The translations under genes and the position numbers were made by a program. The notes beneath the pieces were generated by a model that did no database searches, had not been told where the DNA came from, and saw only the letters and a program-made list of their open reading frames with translations. This document shows, in pieces, positions 41,314 through 48,625 of a DNA stretch of 64,000 bases. How positions within the stretch are numbered: position 1 is the stretch's first letter; every line of letters starts with the position of its first letter. Source of the DNA: Hyphomicrobiales bacterium (lineage in GTDB: Bacteria; Pseudomonadota; Alphaproteobacteria; Rhizobiales; Beijerinckiaceae); the NCBI GenBank assembly GCA_930633495.1, contig CAKNFJ010000001.1:2229001-2293000 (forward strand), in the 5' to 3' direction.

Positions 41314-41458
41314 CGGCTGATCCGGCTCCTCTGGCAATCGGGCCAGCAAAGCACCCGGTCACGAGGGCCTGCCTATCAGCGAGGTCTTACGATTCGGTGA
41401 GGAAAGCAGCGCGAATCACGCACGACGCGCAGGGCAGCGATGCCGAAAACGTCGATCG

Positions 41459-42250
41459 TCAGCGCGTTTGCCGATAAACCCAGACCCGGGCGGGCGGGAT
41501 ATTGCGCAGCACCCAGTCCGACACCGTGGCCTTGAGCCCGGAGCCCTTGCGCGGGATCGGCGAGATCACCGAATAGGTGAACTGGATGAAGGGCGCGCCC
41601 TCGACCAGAAGCGGGAAGGCCTCGCGGGCCAGCGCCGAGCGTGTTGCCGGCGGGCGATTGAACAGCGGCAGGCTCGAGACCAGCGCGATCGCCTTCTCGT
41701 GCAGATGGCCGGACAGCGTCTTGGACAGGGCATAGGCGTCGCCCTGCACCACGGTCGCGCGCGGAAAGCGCTGGCGCAGAAGCTCGCAGAATTCGGGGCT
41801 GTATTCGACGAGGATCAGCCGACTCTCGTCGACGCCGCGCTCGATCAGCGCCTCGGTGACGGGGCCGGTCCCGGGGCCGATCTCGATCACCGGCCCGGAT
41901 TGCCCCGGGTCGACATAGGAGGCCATCCGCCGCGCCAGCGCCGGGCTCGACGGCGTCACCGAGCCGGTTCGGAGCGGATCGTCGATCCATGACTTGATGA
42001 AGCGGGCTTCGTCTCCGAGCTTGGCCTTGGCCTCGCTGACGCGGCTCTTGAACTTCTCCGCGGTGCTGCGGACCTCGCTCTCGACCTTGTAGCGCACCGC
42101 CGCGACCTTGAGCTTGGCCTCGGCCACGCTGTCGACGAGGTCCGCCGCCGTCACCCTGACCTCGCCCTCGATCCGCGACGCCACGCGGGACTGCCCGAGG
42201 CGAGCGGCCAGCGAGGTTGTGCGCGGGCGATGACGAACCGTCGAAGACAT
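41459..42250 (-). CDS. Class I SAM methyltransferase (PmtA-like)
   Basis: 263 residues. Residues 20-100 are a charged amphipathic helical region (KLKVAAVRYKVESEVRSTAEKF), and the methyltransferase core follows with motif I VIEIGPGTGPVTEAL. The later ALVSSLPLFNRPP and FIQFTYSVISP match the rhizobial phosphatidylethanolamine N-methyltransferase group, which resembles rRNA adenine dimethylases in its motif I. Start at 42250 is supported by AGGGG. If it is PmtA it makes phosphatidylcholine; a different small or lipid substrate is possible. Confidence 0.75.
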   Translation of the reverse strand: MSSTVRHRPRTTSLAARLGQSRVASRIEGEVRVTAADLVDSVAEAKLKVAAVRYKVESEVRSTAEKFKSRVSEAKAKLGDEARFIKSWIDDPLRTGSVTPSSPALARRMASYVDPGQSGPVIEIGPGTGPVTEALIERGVDESRLILVEYSPEFCELLRQRFPRATVVQGDAYALSKTLSGHLHEKAIALVSSLPLFNRPPATRSALAREAFPLLVEGAPFIQFTYSVISPIPRKGSGLKATVSDWVLRNIPPARVWVYRQTR

Positions 42251-42371
42251 GGCACCCCTTGATCGCCGCCGAGACAATGTCCGTGACGCAGTCGAACGTT
42301 ACCTGCGCGGCATATGGGGTCAAGACCGCCGCCCCGCCAAGCCATTTTTCGACGCCGGCGGTGAAAAGCCG

Positions 42372-43127
42372 TCAGATCAACGGCCTCGGCACCGCGTTCT
42401 GCGCGTAGATCGAGGCCATGCGCGCCGTCAGGCGGGGATTCAGCAGCGTCAACTGCCCGTTCGACAGCGAAAACAGCCCGGCCTTGCGCAGGCGCGACCA
42501 GGTCTTGCTGGTGTGGACCAGGGAGAGGCCGAGGGCGTCGGCGAGTTGCTGCTGCGAGAGCGGGAAGGCGAAGCTGTGGTTGCTGACCAGGCCCAGCGCA
42601 TCGGCACGGTGATAGAGCGAGATGATCAGCGCCGCGATTCGTTCGCCGGCACTGCGTTGTCCGACCGAGGTCAGATTGTCGTCGATCAGGCACTCCTCGC
42701 GCGAGCCGAGCCATGCCAGCTCATAGGCCAGCGTCGGCATCCTGACGAACAGGTCCCAGATCCGCTTGCGCGGAAAGACGCAGAGCTCGACATCGGTCAG
42801 GGCTTCGATGCCGTGCTCGGCCGCGCTCAGCAGGGACGCCTGCAAGCCGACGAGATCGCCCGGCAATAGGAAGTTGAGGATCTGGCGGCGCCCGTCCGGC
42901 AAGGATTTGTAGCGGAAGGCCCAGCCCGAATAGAGCGTATAGAGCTCCGCATCCTCCTGGCCGGGGTGGATGATGTCGGCCCCGGCCGCCAGGGCGCGAT
43001 GGTCAAGCTTCATCGCCTGGATGAAGCGGATCTCATCATCGGTCTTGCCCTTGAAAGCGGGCTTCAGCCGCAGCGGACAGGCAAGGCAGGGCGTCCCGAG
43101 CCGCCCGTGCTTGGTTGCGATGTTCAT
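42372..43127 (-). CDS. Crp/Fnr family transcriptional regulator
   Basis: 251 residues. It begins MNIATKHGRLGTPCLACPLR, a two-cysteine N-terminal motif without the four-cysteine iron-sulfur set of FNR. A cyclic-nucleotide-binding beta roll follows (IHPGQEDAELYTLYSGWAF, then LLPGDLVGLQASLL) and then a helix-turn-helix (LSQQQLADALGLSLVHTSKTWSRL). ATG at 43127 has GGGGGA at proper spacing; ATG at 43139 is adjacent to it. An exact EcfG-type promoter lies upstream at 43177-43202, so this regulator probably belongs to the stress regulon. Confidence 0.88.
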   Translation of the reverse strand: MNIATKHGRLGTPCLACPLRLKPAFKGKTDDEIRFIQAMKLDHRALAAGADIIHPGQEDAELYTLYSGWAFRYKSLPDGRRQILNFLLPGDLVGLQASLLSAAEHGIEALTDVELCVFPRKRIWDLFVRMPTLAYELAWLGSREECLIDDNLTSVGQRSAGERIAALIISLYHRADALGLVSNHSFAFPLSQQQLADALGLSLVHTSKTWSRLRKAGLFSLSNGQLTLLNPRLTARMASIYAQNAVPRPLI

Positions 43128-43176
43128 GAACGGAAACATTCCCCCGAAACCGCTGCGGATGCCCCGGCAACCGGGA

Positions 43177-43202
43177 AACGCATGAGGCCAGCGCAGCGTT
43201 CC
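43177..43202 (-). promoter_or_regulatory. EcfG-type promoter for the Crp/Fnr gene
   Basis: On the minus strand GGAAC (43202-43198), 17-base spacer, CGTT (43180-43177). Transcription would start near 43170, about 40 bases before the gene. Confidence 0.8.
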
Positions 43203-43217
43203 TTCAGTGTCGTTTCG

Positions 43218-43243
43218 GGAACAATCGGCCCACTCCCCGCGTT
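43218..43243 (+). promoter_or_regulatory. EcfG-type promoter for the 93-aa gene
   Basis: GGAAC (43218-43222), 17-base spacer, CGTT (43240-43243), about 50 bases before the ATG at 43294. Arranged back to back with the promoter at 43177-43202, with 15 bases between the two -35 elements. Confidence 0.85.
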
Positions 43244-43293
43244 GCCTTCGCCGAAATCCGGCCCTCGCGGCCACAAAGCGTTGGGAGACAACC

Positions 43294-43575
43294 ATGCTGC
43301 AAAACAGCCTCGCCCCCGCTGCACGAGCCCTGCTTTTCTTCGGCGTCATGGGGGCGGCTGTCAGCGGGCTGACACTCGGAGCACAGTGGCAGATGCCGAC
43401 CGACCAGAGCTCGACCACCGTCGCCCAGGCCAGGGGCGAGCGGGACCTCGGTGCCGATCTGCGCTTTGCCGCCGTCGATCACGCGGATCGTGCGCAGAGC
43501 ACCGCGAAGCGCGCCAGCGCCTCGCCGTCGCAGCATGCGATGGCGGACAGCCCCATCGCGAGAATCCTGCGCTGA
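43294..43575 (+). CDS. Small membrane-anchored or exported protein, EcfG-controlled
   Basis: A 93-residue protein of unknown family. Residues 10-30 are hydrophobic (RALLFFGVMGAAVSGLTLG), a signal anchor or signal peptide; the rest is polar and Ala/Ser-rich with no cysteine or recognised motif. GGGAG precedes the ATG at correct spacing. The gene is preceded by an exact EcfG promoter and followed by a strong terminator, so it is a single-gene transcription unit, which supports it as real despite its size. Confidence 0.75.
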   Translation: MLQNSLAPAARALLFFGVMGAAVSGLTLGAQWQMPTDQSSTTVAQARGERDLGADLRFAAVDHADRAQSTAKRASASPSQHAMADSPIARILR

Positions 43576-43602
43576 TCGATATCGTCAGTCGAATATCCTG
43601 AG

Positions 43603-43637
43603 CTCTGCCGGCCGGAAGGGGCCGGCAGAGTCGTTTT
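43603..43637 (+). terminator. Rho-independent terminator
   Basis: 11-bp stem CTCTGCCGGCC / GGCCGGCAGAG with a 6-base loop, then TCGTTTTC. It ends the 93-aa gene and abuts the convergent histidine kinase gene. Confidence 0.85.
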
Positions 43638-45290
43638 CTATCCGATGTGCCTGACGCGCCAGCGCCCCAGCGTGCGGGCATGGGGCTCCACGGCCTGGAT
43701 CGCCTCGATCTGGGCAAGGAGCCCGGCAAAGATGCGCGGCGGCTGGCCATGGCTGATGTCGCGATCGGCATCGAGCCCGATCTCGATCGTGTTCTCGTCG
43801 ATGTCGATCGCGCTGACCGTAATCCGCACTCCGGGCGTCGCGCGCAGGGCCCGCGAAGCGACATCCGCCACGAGGAAGCCGAGCGGAATGATGCGGTCGA
43901 CGGAGAGGGTCGCCGAGGTCTCGAACCGGCTGGCGACCTGCTGGTCGCGACCGCGGATCAGATTCGCGATCATCGCGACGACATCGTCGAGGAACAGATC
44001 CACGCGGACCGGCTGCATTTCGCCGTCGGCCAACGTGAAGCGATATGCGGCCGAGAGCACATGCACGCGGCATTCGGCATCGGCCAGGGCAAGCCGCGCC
44101 TCGCTCTGATAGTCGCGCTTGCTCAAGCCGATATAGCTCTGGACGACCTGCAGGCTGTTCTTCACGCGGTGGTGCAGCTCGCGCACCAGGAACCGATTGT
44201 CGTCGAGGGCGGTCTGCAGCCGGCGCTGGCGCACCTCCTGCTCGTCGACCATGGAATTGAAGGCTTCGGCAACGCTGCGGATATCGCTCGGCATGGCGTC
44301 GGCGATCCGCACCCGCGCCCGCGGGGAGGTCGCGCGTGCACGCGCCGCAGTTTCGATCCCGCGCAGCCAGCGCACGCAATGCTTGTCGATCGCACGCAGA
44401 TAGACGAGGCAGAGCAGCCCGAGCGTCGCGAGCGGCGCCAGCAGGAGCAGGATGAAGCGCAGCCGCGCCGCGCGGGCCGGCCCGTCATCGAAACTGGCGA
44501 TGACGTAGAAGTCCGGCGCGGCGACCATGCGGGCGACATAGTTGTGATCGGCGCCGGCGCGGCTCGGCGCGGTCCAGCGCTCGTAATCGACCGGAGTGCG
44601 GTTCTCCCCGGGCAGCCACGACATGTCGCTGCCCGGGCCGCGGCTGGCGATGACCCCGCCGCCCCGGCCGATCAGCGCGACGTTCATCTCCTGCCCGTCG
44701 TCGCCGAGGTCGAAAACATTCTCGAGCAAATCGGGGGTGGTCAGGAGGAGCGCTTCCCGCAGCTGCCCGCCCGAGGCCTGCGCATCCGCCATCAGGACGG
44801 CGAGATAGCGCCGGTCCGCGACCGTCACCTGATCGTAGCGGATCCGGCCGAGATCCGCCCCGTTCCAGGTCGCGACGGAAGGACGCCCGGCAAGCTCGCT
44901 GGCGATGCCGCTCAGGGTTTCCTTCGAAAGTCCGGCTTCGAGGGAGGCGGCGCATACGCGCCCGTCGGCGCCGCGCAGGAAGAAGGCCCGAAAGCCGCTC
45001 GCCCGCGCCACCGCGGCGACGCCGGCGTCCTCGCAGGCGGCCGTCTCGAAGCGGGCATCGCTCGCCACGGTGCCGAAGGCCAGCAGCGCGCGCGATGCGC
45101 CGCGATACCAGACCCGCGTGCGCACGGCGAAATCATCGACGGTGCGCGCCTGCGCCGTCTCGATCGTGGCGATCGCGGTCCGATAGGTCGCATAGGCGGC
45201 GAAGGCCGTGGCGCAGCCGACCGGCACCGCGATCGCGACCAGCAGGGCCAGAAGGCGCCCGCGGACAGTCCTGATCCGCGCCAGAGGCAT
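43638..45290 (-). CDS. PhyK/PhyP-like sensor with degenerate ATPase domain
   Basis: 550 residues: a transmembrane helix (LLALLVAIAVPVGCATAFAAY), a periplasmic sensing region to about 265, a second helix (RFILLLLAPLATLGLLCLVYL), HAMP-like linker and a HisKA_2 dimerisation helix with the phospho-acceptor His in ELHHRVKNSLQVVQSYIGL. The ATPase domain is degenerate: the N-box reads PLGFLVADVASRALRA where active relatives have NELVTNALKH, and no DxGxG loop follows (GLDADRDISHGQ). ATP-driven autophosphorylation is therefore doubtful and a phosphatase role is possible. Its start overlaps the ecfG stop (TGATG), so it is co-translated with nepR-ecfG and should act on PhyR. Confidence 0.85.
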   Translation of the reverse strand: MPLARIRTVRGRLLALLVAIAVPVGCATAFAAYATYRTAIATIETAQARTVDDFAVRTRVWYRGASRALLAFGTVASDARFETAACEDAGVAAVARASGFRAFFLRGADGRVCAASLEAGLSKETLSGIASELAGRPSVATWNGADLGRIRYDQVTVADRRYLAVLMADAQASGGQLREALLLTTPDLLENVFDLGDDGQEMNVALIGRGGGVIASRGPGSDMSWLPGENRTPVDYERWTAPSRAGADHNYVARMVAAPDFYVIASFDDGPARAARLRFILLLLAPLATLGLLCLVYLRAIDKHCVRWLRGIETAARARATSPRARVRIADAMPSDIRSVAEAFNSMVDEQEVRQRRLQTALDDNRFLVRELHHRVKNSLQVVQSYIGLSKRDYQSEARLALADAECRVHVLSAAYRFTLADGEMQPVRVDLFLDDVVAMIANLIRGRDQQVASRFETSATLSVDRIIPLGFLVADVASRALRATPGVRITVSAIDIDENTIEIGLDADRDISHGQPPRIFAGLLAQIEAIQAVEPHARTLGRWRVRHIG

Positions 45291-45895
45291 CAGGACCCGA
45301 CAGGTTCGGAACCGACCCTCTGCATCGCGGCCGCGCTCGTCCGGTCCGGCCCCAGATCGTCGACGCTGCCGATGGAGAGCAATTCCGCAAGCTTGGTCCG
45401 CGCGCGGTTGACCCGGCTCTTGATCGTGCCGATCGCCACGCCGCAGATATCGGCGGCCTCCTCGTAGGACAGCCCCGTCGCGCCCACCATGATGAGCACC
45501 TCGCGCTGTTCCTCGGGCAGCTTCGCCAGCGCCTTGCGGAAATCGGCGAGGTCGAGATGGCTTTCCTGATTGCCGTGGGTCGCCATGCGCTCGGCATAGG
45601 TTCCCTCGCTGTCCTGCACTTCCCGCCCGCGCTTGCGATAGAGCGAGTAGTAGGTGTTGCGCAGGATGGTGAAGAGCCAGGCGCGCAGGCTCGTCCCAGG
45701 CTCGAACTTTTCGGCGTTGCCCCAGGCCTTGAGCAGCGTGTCCTGCACGAGGTCGTCCGCGAGCTGCATCGAGCCAGACAAAGACGCGGCGAAGGCGCGC
45801 AGATTGGGGATTTCGCGGATCAGGCCGTCCTTGAACTCATTGGCGGCCTGGGAAGCGGCCCTGGTGTCACCCGCCTCGACGTCACTTGCACTCAT
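45290..45895 (-). CDS. ecfG: General stress response sigma factor EcfG
   Basis: 201 residues, ECF15-type sigma factor without region 3. Region 2: ADDLVQDTLLKAWGN and LRAWLFTILRNTYYSLYRKRGREV; region 4: LPEEQREVLIMVGATGLSYEEAADICGV and IGTIKSRVNRARTKL. It is held inactive by NepR and released when phosphorylated PhyR takes up NepR. The start overlaps nepR by 14 bases. The promoter at 46217-46242 is of the EcfG type, so it is positively autoregulated. Confidence 0.96.
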   Translation of the reverse strand: MSASDVEAGDTRAASQAANEFKDGLIREIPNLRAFAASLSGSMQLADDLVQDTLLKAWGNAEKFEPGTSLRAWLFTILRNTYYSLYRKRGREVQDSEGTYAERMATHGNQESHLDLADFRKALAKLPEEQREVLIMVGATGLSYEEAADICGVAIGTIKSRVNRARTKLAELLSIGSVDDLGPDRTSAAAMQRVGSEPVGS

Positions 45896-46106
45896 CTGAC
45901 GACGCTCCGGCTGCGCGCTGCTCCGTCGCTTCGAGTTGCGCCAAGAGCACGAGAAACTTGTCCGGCACGGGCGCGTTCACGATGTCGTCGTAATGAGCCT
46001 TCAGCGAGCGGCCGATCGATTCCTGCACCTTGGGATCGAGAACCATTTCGAAGTCGTCATTATCGCCTCCGTCAGGTTCCGACATCGCTGCATCCAGCTT
46101 GTTCAT
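45882..46106 (-). CDS. nepR: Anti-sigma factor NepR
   Basis: 74 residues from the ATG at 46106 (AGGG upstream; a second ATG at 46085). The core VQESIGRSLKAHYDDIVNAPVPDKFLVLLAQLE is the NepR signature: two amphipathic helices that embrace EcfG or the sigma-like domain of PhyR. Acidic disordered ends flank it. First gene of nepR-ecfG-kinase, divergent from phyR. Confidence 0.95.
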   Translation of the reverse strand: MNKLDAAMSEPDGGDNDDFEMVLDPKVQESIGRSLKAHYDDIVNAPVPDKFLVLLAQLEATEQRAAGASSDECK

Positions 46107-46216
46107 CTCAGCCCTCGCGCCACAAACGGGCCTGCTTTTCCAGCAAGTCCCGCTTCTCACTTTTACGCCGGCGAGACCAGAGCCGAGTGGCGGTGGCGAC
46201 ACCAATGCGCCCTAAT

Positions 46217-46242
46217 AACGAGCACAAATCCAAAAAGGTTCC
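46217..46242 (-). promoter_or_regulatory. EcfG-type promoter for nepR-ecfG
   Basis: On the minus strand GGAAC (46242-46238), 17-base spacer, CGTT (46220-46217). The nepR leader would be about 100 bases. Positive feedback through this promoter is the known arrangement in this system. Confidence 0.92.
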
Positions 46243-46320
46243 ACATTGCGCAAAAAATAAATTCCTTGTCAGAGGCGCAGGCTAAGTCATTATTCCGGCA
46301 CGATAAAAAGGGACGCGTTC

Positions 46321-47115
46321 ATGTCGATCGCCAAGGAAATTGCGCCTCATCTTCCGTATCTGCGCCGCTTCGCGCGCGCCCTCAGCGGCAGCCAAGCCAG
46401 CGGCGATGCCTATGTCGTCGAAATGCTGGAAGCGCTGGTCGCCGATCCTTCCGGCTTCCCGCGCGGGATCGATCCGCGCGTCGGCCTGTACCAGACCTTT
46501 CTGAAGCTTTGGTCCTCGGCCGGGGTCGATGCCAGCCAACCCATCGTCGAGCTGTCGCGGGCGGCGGCCGAGCGCAACCTCGAAGCGCTGACGCCGCGGC
46601 CGCGGCAGGCCTTCCTGCTGCGGACCGTCGAGGGCTTCTCGATCGAGGAGGTCGCCGCGATCATGGGCGTCAACACCGCCGATGCGGCGGCGCTGATCCA
46701 GACCGCCGGGCAGGAAATAGCCGAGCAGGTCGCGACCGACGTCCTCATCATCGAGGACGAGCCGATCATCGCGCTCGACATCGAGACCATGGTCGAGGAG
46801 CTCGGCCACAGCGTCACCGGCGTGGCCCGGACCCAGCGCGAAGCCGTCGCGCTCGTCGCCAAGAAGCGACCGGGACTGGTGCTCGCCGACATCCAGCTGG
46901 CCGATGGCAGCTCGGGTCTCGATGCCGTCAACGAGATCCTCTCCTCGATCGACGTGCCAGTGATCTTCATTACCGCCTATCCCGAACGGCTGCTCACCGG
47001 AGACCGGCCGGAGCCGGCCTTCCTGATCACCAAGCCGTTCCAGCCGGAAGCGGTGAAGGCCGCCATCAGTCAGGCGCTGTTCTTCGACCGCCGTGCCGGC
47101 CGCAAAGCCGCCTGA
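46321..47115 (+). CDS. phyR: Response regulator PhyR
   Basis: 264 residues. Residues 1-130 are a sigma-factor-like decoy domain (LPYLRRFARALSGSQASGDAYV and LTPRPRQAFLLRTVEGFSIEEVAAIMGV). Residues 140-255 are a receiver domain with the acidic pair Glu145/Asp146, phospho-acceptor Asp190 (GLVLADIQLADG), Thr in IFITAY and Lys in LITKPF. Phosphorylation exposes the decoy domain, which sequesters NepR and frees EcfG. Divergent from nepR-ecfG across 214 bases. I found no exact EcfG promoter on its own strand. Confidence 0.97.
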   Translation: MSIAKEIAPHLPYLRRFARALSGSQASGDAYVVEMLEALVADPSGFPRGIDPRVGLYQTFLKLWSSAGVDASQPIVELSRAAAERNLEALTPRPRQAFLLRTVEGFSIEEVAAIMGVNTADAAALIQTAGQEIAEQVATDVLIIEDEPIIALDIETMVEELGHSVTGVARTQREAVALVAKKRPGLVLADIQLADGSSGLDAVNEILSSIDVPVIFITAYPERLLTGDRPEPAFLITKPFQPEAVKAAISQALFFDRRAGRKAA

Positions 47116-47130
47116 ATGGATCCGGGAAAG

Positions 47131-47152
47131 CCCGCGGCCTGCCGCGGGTTTT
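47131..47152 (+). terminator. Rho-independent terminator of phyR
   Basis: Stem CCCGCGG / CCGCGGG with CCTG loop, followed by TTTTC. It separates phyR from the next EcfG promoter 14 bases on. Confidence 0.85.
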
Positions 47153-47165
47153 CTGTTTTCGGGCC

Positions 47166-47190
47166 GGAACAGGCCCCGCCTTCATGCGTT
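47166..47190 (+). promoter_or_regulatory. EcfG-type promoter for the 54-aa gene
   Basis: GGAAC (47166-47170), 16-base spacer, CGTT (47187-47190), about 47 bases before the ATG at 47237. Confidence 0.85.
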
Positions 47191-47236
47191 CGCGAGTCGA
47201 TGTCGGTTTGGTGTTCGTTTCGGGAGGGCGTTGACC

Positions 47237-47401
47237 ATGGCGATGACCTGCTTGTCGGCAGCAATCGCGGCGAGTTCGATCGCCACGGCGCTGTTTTCGG
47301 GGGCCGTGGCGCCCGGGGCCCTCGGCAGCGAGATCCTGTCGCTGGTCCTGGCCGCCCTGACCAGCCTGACCATCGCCGGCGCGTCGGCTCTCGACAGCTA
47401 G
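47237..47401 (+). CDS. 54-aa hydrophobic protein, EcfG-controlled
   Basis: Almost wholly apolar (two hydrophobic stretches split by PGALGSE), so probably an inner-membrane miniprotein with two short helices. GGGAGG nine bases before the ATG and the exact EcfG promoter upstream support it as a gene. No family recognised. Too short to be judged by coding statistics alone. Confidence 0.65.
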   Translation: MAMTCLSAAIAASSIATALFSGAVAPGALGSEILSLVLAALTSLTIAGASALDS

Positions 47402-47425
47402 AACCGGCAGGACATCCGCGACGTT
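47400..47425 (+). promoter_or_regulatory. Near-match EcfG promoter before the extensin-like gene
   Basis: AGAAC (one mismatch in the first -35 base), 17-base spacer, CGTT at 47422-47425, with a leader of only about 14 bases to the ATG at 47446. Tentative. Confidence 0.35.
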
Positions 47426-47445
47426 CCACGACCGGCGTCGGCCTG

Positions 47446-48264
47446 ATGATGGCAGCTTGCATCGGCCTCGCGGCCACGCAAGCGCATGCGGTCGCGTCCC
47501 GAAGGTCAGCGAAGGGCGCTCCGGCCAGCCACATAGTCGTGCAAGCCGCGCCATTGCCGCCGCCGCGTCCCGCTGGCCTCGCCCCTGCCGGTCCATCCGC
47601 CGTGCGCGCGGATCGGCCGGCGGAGCCTGTCGAGCCGAAACCGGCATCGAGCGCGTCTCCCGCGCCGGCCGAGCGTCCCCAGCCGGAGACGTCGTGCCTG
47701 TCCCGCCTGGCCGCCATACCGGGCAATCTGGTCGACGATGCGGATGAGGCGGCCGTGCAGGCCGAGCCCGCCTGCCGCGTGGCCGAGCCGGTTCGGCTGC
47801 GCGCCCTCGCCCTGCGTGGCGAAGCGGGCGCGACGACCGTGACCTTCGACCCGCCGCCATTGCTGAGCTGCGCCATGGCGACGGCGGTCGCGAACTGGCT
47901 GGACACCAGCGTTCAGCCGCTGGCCCGCGGGCATTTCGGCCTTGGTCTGGCGAGCCTGCGCGTCGGCGGCGGGCAGGAATGCCGCCGGCGCAACCGTGCC
48001 TCCTCCGGACCTGTCAGCGAACATGCCACCGGTCAGGCCCTCGACATTTTCGCCTTCAAACTGGGGGGCGGCGACAAGGCCACCGCGATTTCGGTCGAGA
48101 AGCCGTCAGGCCTGGCCCAGAACCGCTTCCTCGACGCGGTGCGCCAGTCGGCCTGCGGGGCGTTCATGACGGTATTGGGGCCGGGCGCCGACGCTGCCCA
48201 TGCCAACCATCTCCACATTGATATCCAGGAGCGGCGCTCGCGCGCCTCACGTTTCTGCCAATGA
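47446..48264 (+). CDS. Extensin-like family protein (putative peptidoglycan peptidase)
   Basis: 272 residues. A short signal sequence (MMAACIGLAATQAHA) is followed by a Pro/Ala-rich linker to about 85 and a C-terminal Extensin_like_C domain. That domain contains HATGQALDI (His-x3-Gly-x3-Asp) and HANHLHIDI (His-x-His), the zinc-ligand pattern of LAS-type D,D-peptidases, so a periplasmic peptidoglycan-cutting role is plausible. Two cysteine pairs may form disulfides (CLSRL, CRVAE, CAMAT, CRRRN). The start is uncertain: no good ribosome site precedes ATG 47446, and the frame is open further upstream. Confidence 0.7.
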   Translation: MMAACIGLAATQAHAVASRRSAKGAPASHIVVQAAPLPPPRPAGLAPAGPSAVRADRPAEPVEPKPASSASPAPAERPQPETSCLSRLAAIPGNLVDDADEAAVQAEPACRVAEPVRLRALALRGEAGATTVTFDPPPLLSCAMATAVANWLDTSVQPLARGHFGLGLASLRVGGGQECRRRNRASSGPVSEHATGQALDIFAFKLGGGDKATAISVEKPSGLAQNRFLDAVRQSACGAFMTVLGPGADAAHANHLHIDIQERRSRASRFCQ

Positions 48265-48271
48265 ATGGCCG

Positions 48272-48508
48272 TCAGCACATTCCGCGCTGCCACGCATGGC
48301 GAAGCCATTCGCGATCGAGAACGACGCTTTCGTCGAGGTCGACGAGCCTTGGGCCGGCACGCCGCGCCGCCATCACGGCCAGCGCGGCCTCGCGCTCCAG
48401 CCCGCTCGCGATCAGATCCTCCAGCTCCCAGAATGGCGGCAGGAGCGCAGCCTCCTGAGCGGGATCGATAATTGTTGGGATTTCTCCCCGCAGGCGACTC
48501 ACGGACAT
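48272..48508 (-). CDS. 78-aa protein of unknown function, EcfG-controlled
   Basis: MSVSRLRGEIPTIIDP, then a helical acidic middle (PPFWELEDLIASGLEREAALAVMAARR) and LDREWLRHAWQRGMC. No family is recognised and no membrane segment is seen. An ATG at 48520 would add four residues. An exact EcfG promoter on the same strand lies 29 bases before 48508, which is the main reason to accept the gene; the larger open frame through the DUF992 gene on this strand is only an antisense shadow. Confidence 0.6.
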   Translation of the reverse strand: MSVSRLRGEIPTIIDPAQEAALLPPFWELEDLIASGLEREAALAVMAARRAGPRLVDLDESVVLDREWLRHAWQRGMC

Positions 48509-48536
48509 CGACGTTCCCATGCCAAGATGAAGCGCC

Positions 48537-48561
48537 AACGCAACAAGCTTCCCTTGGTTCC
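48537..48561 (-). promoter_or_regulatory. EcfG-type promoter for the 78-aa gene
   Basis: On the minus strand GGAAC (48561-48557), 16-base spacer, CGTT (48540-48537). Confidence 0.75.
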
Positions 48562-48569
48562 CATAGGGC

Positions 48570-48594
48570 GGAACTGTGGGTTTCTTGAGGCGTT
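48570..48594 (+). promoter_or_regulatory. EcfG-type promoter for the DUF992 gene
   Basis: GGAAC (48570-48574), 16-base spacer, CGTT (48591-48594), about 30 bases before the ATG at 48626. Only eight bases separate its -35 element from that of the oppositely directed promoter at 48537-48561. Confidence 0.88.
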
Positions 48595-48625
48595 CCGTCC
48601 GGCTTACCCGCCAGGAGCTTATGCG

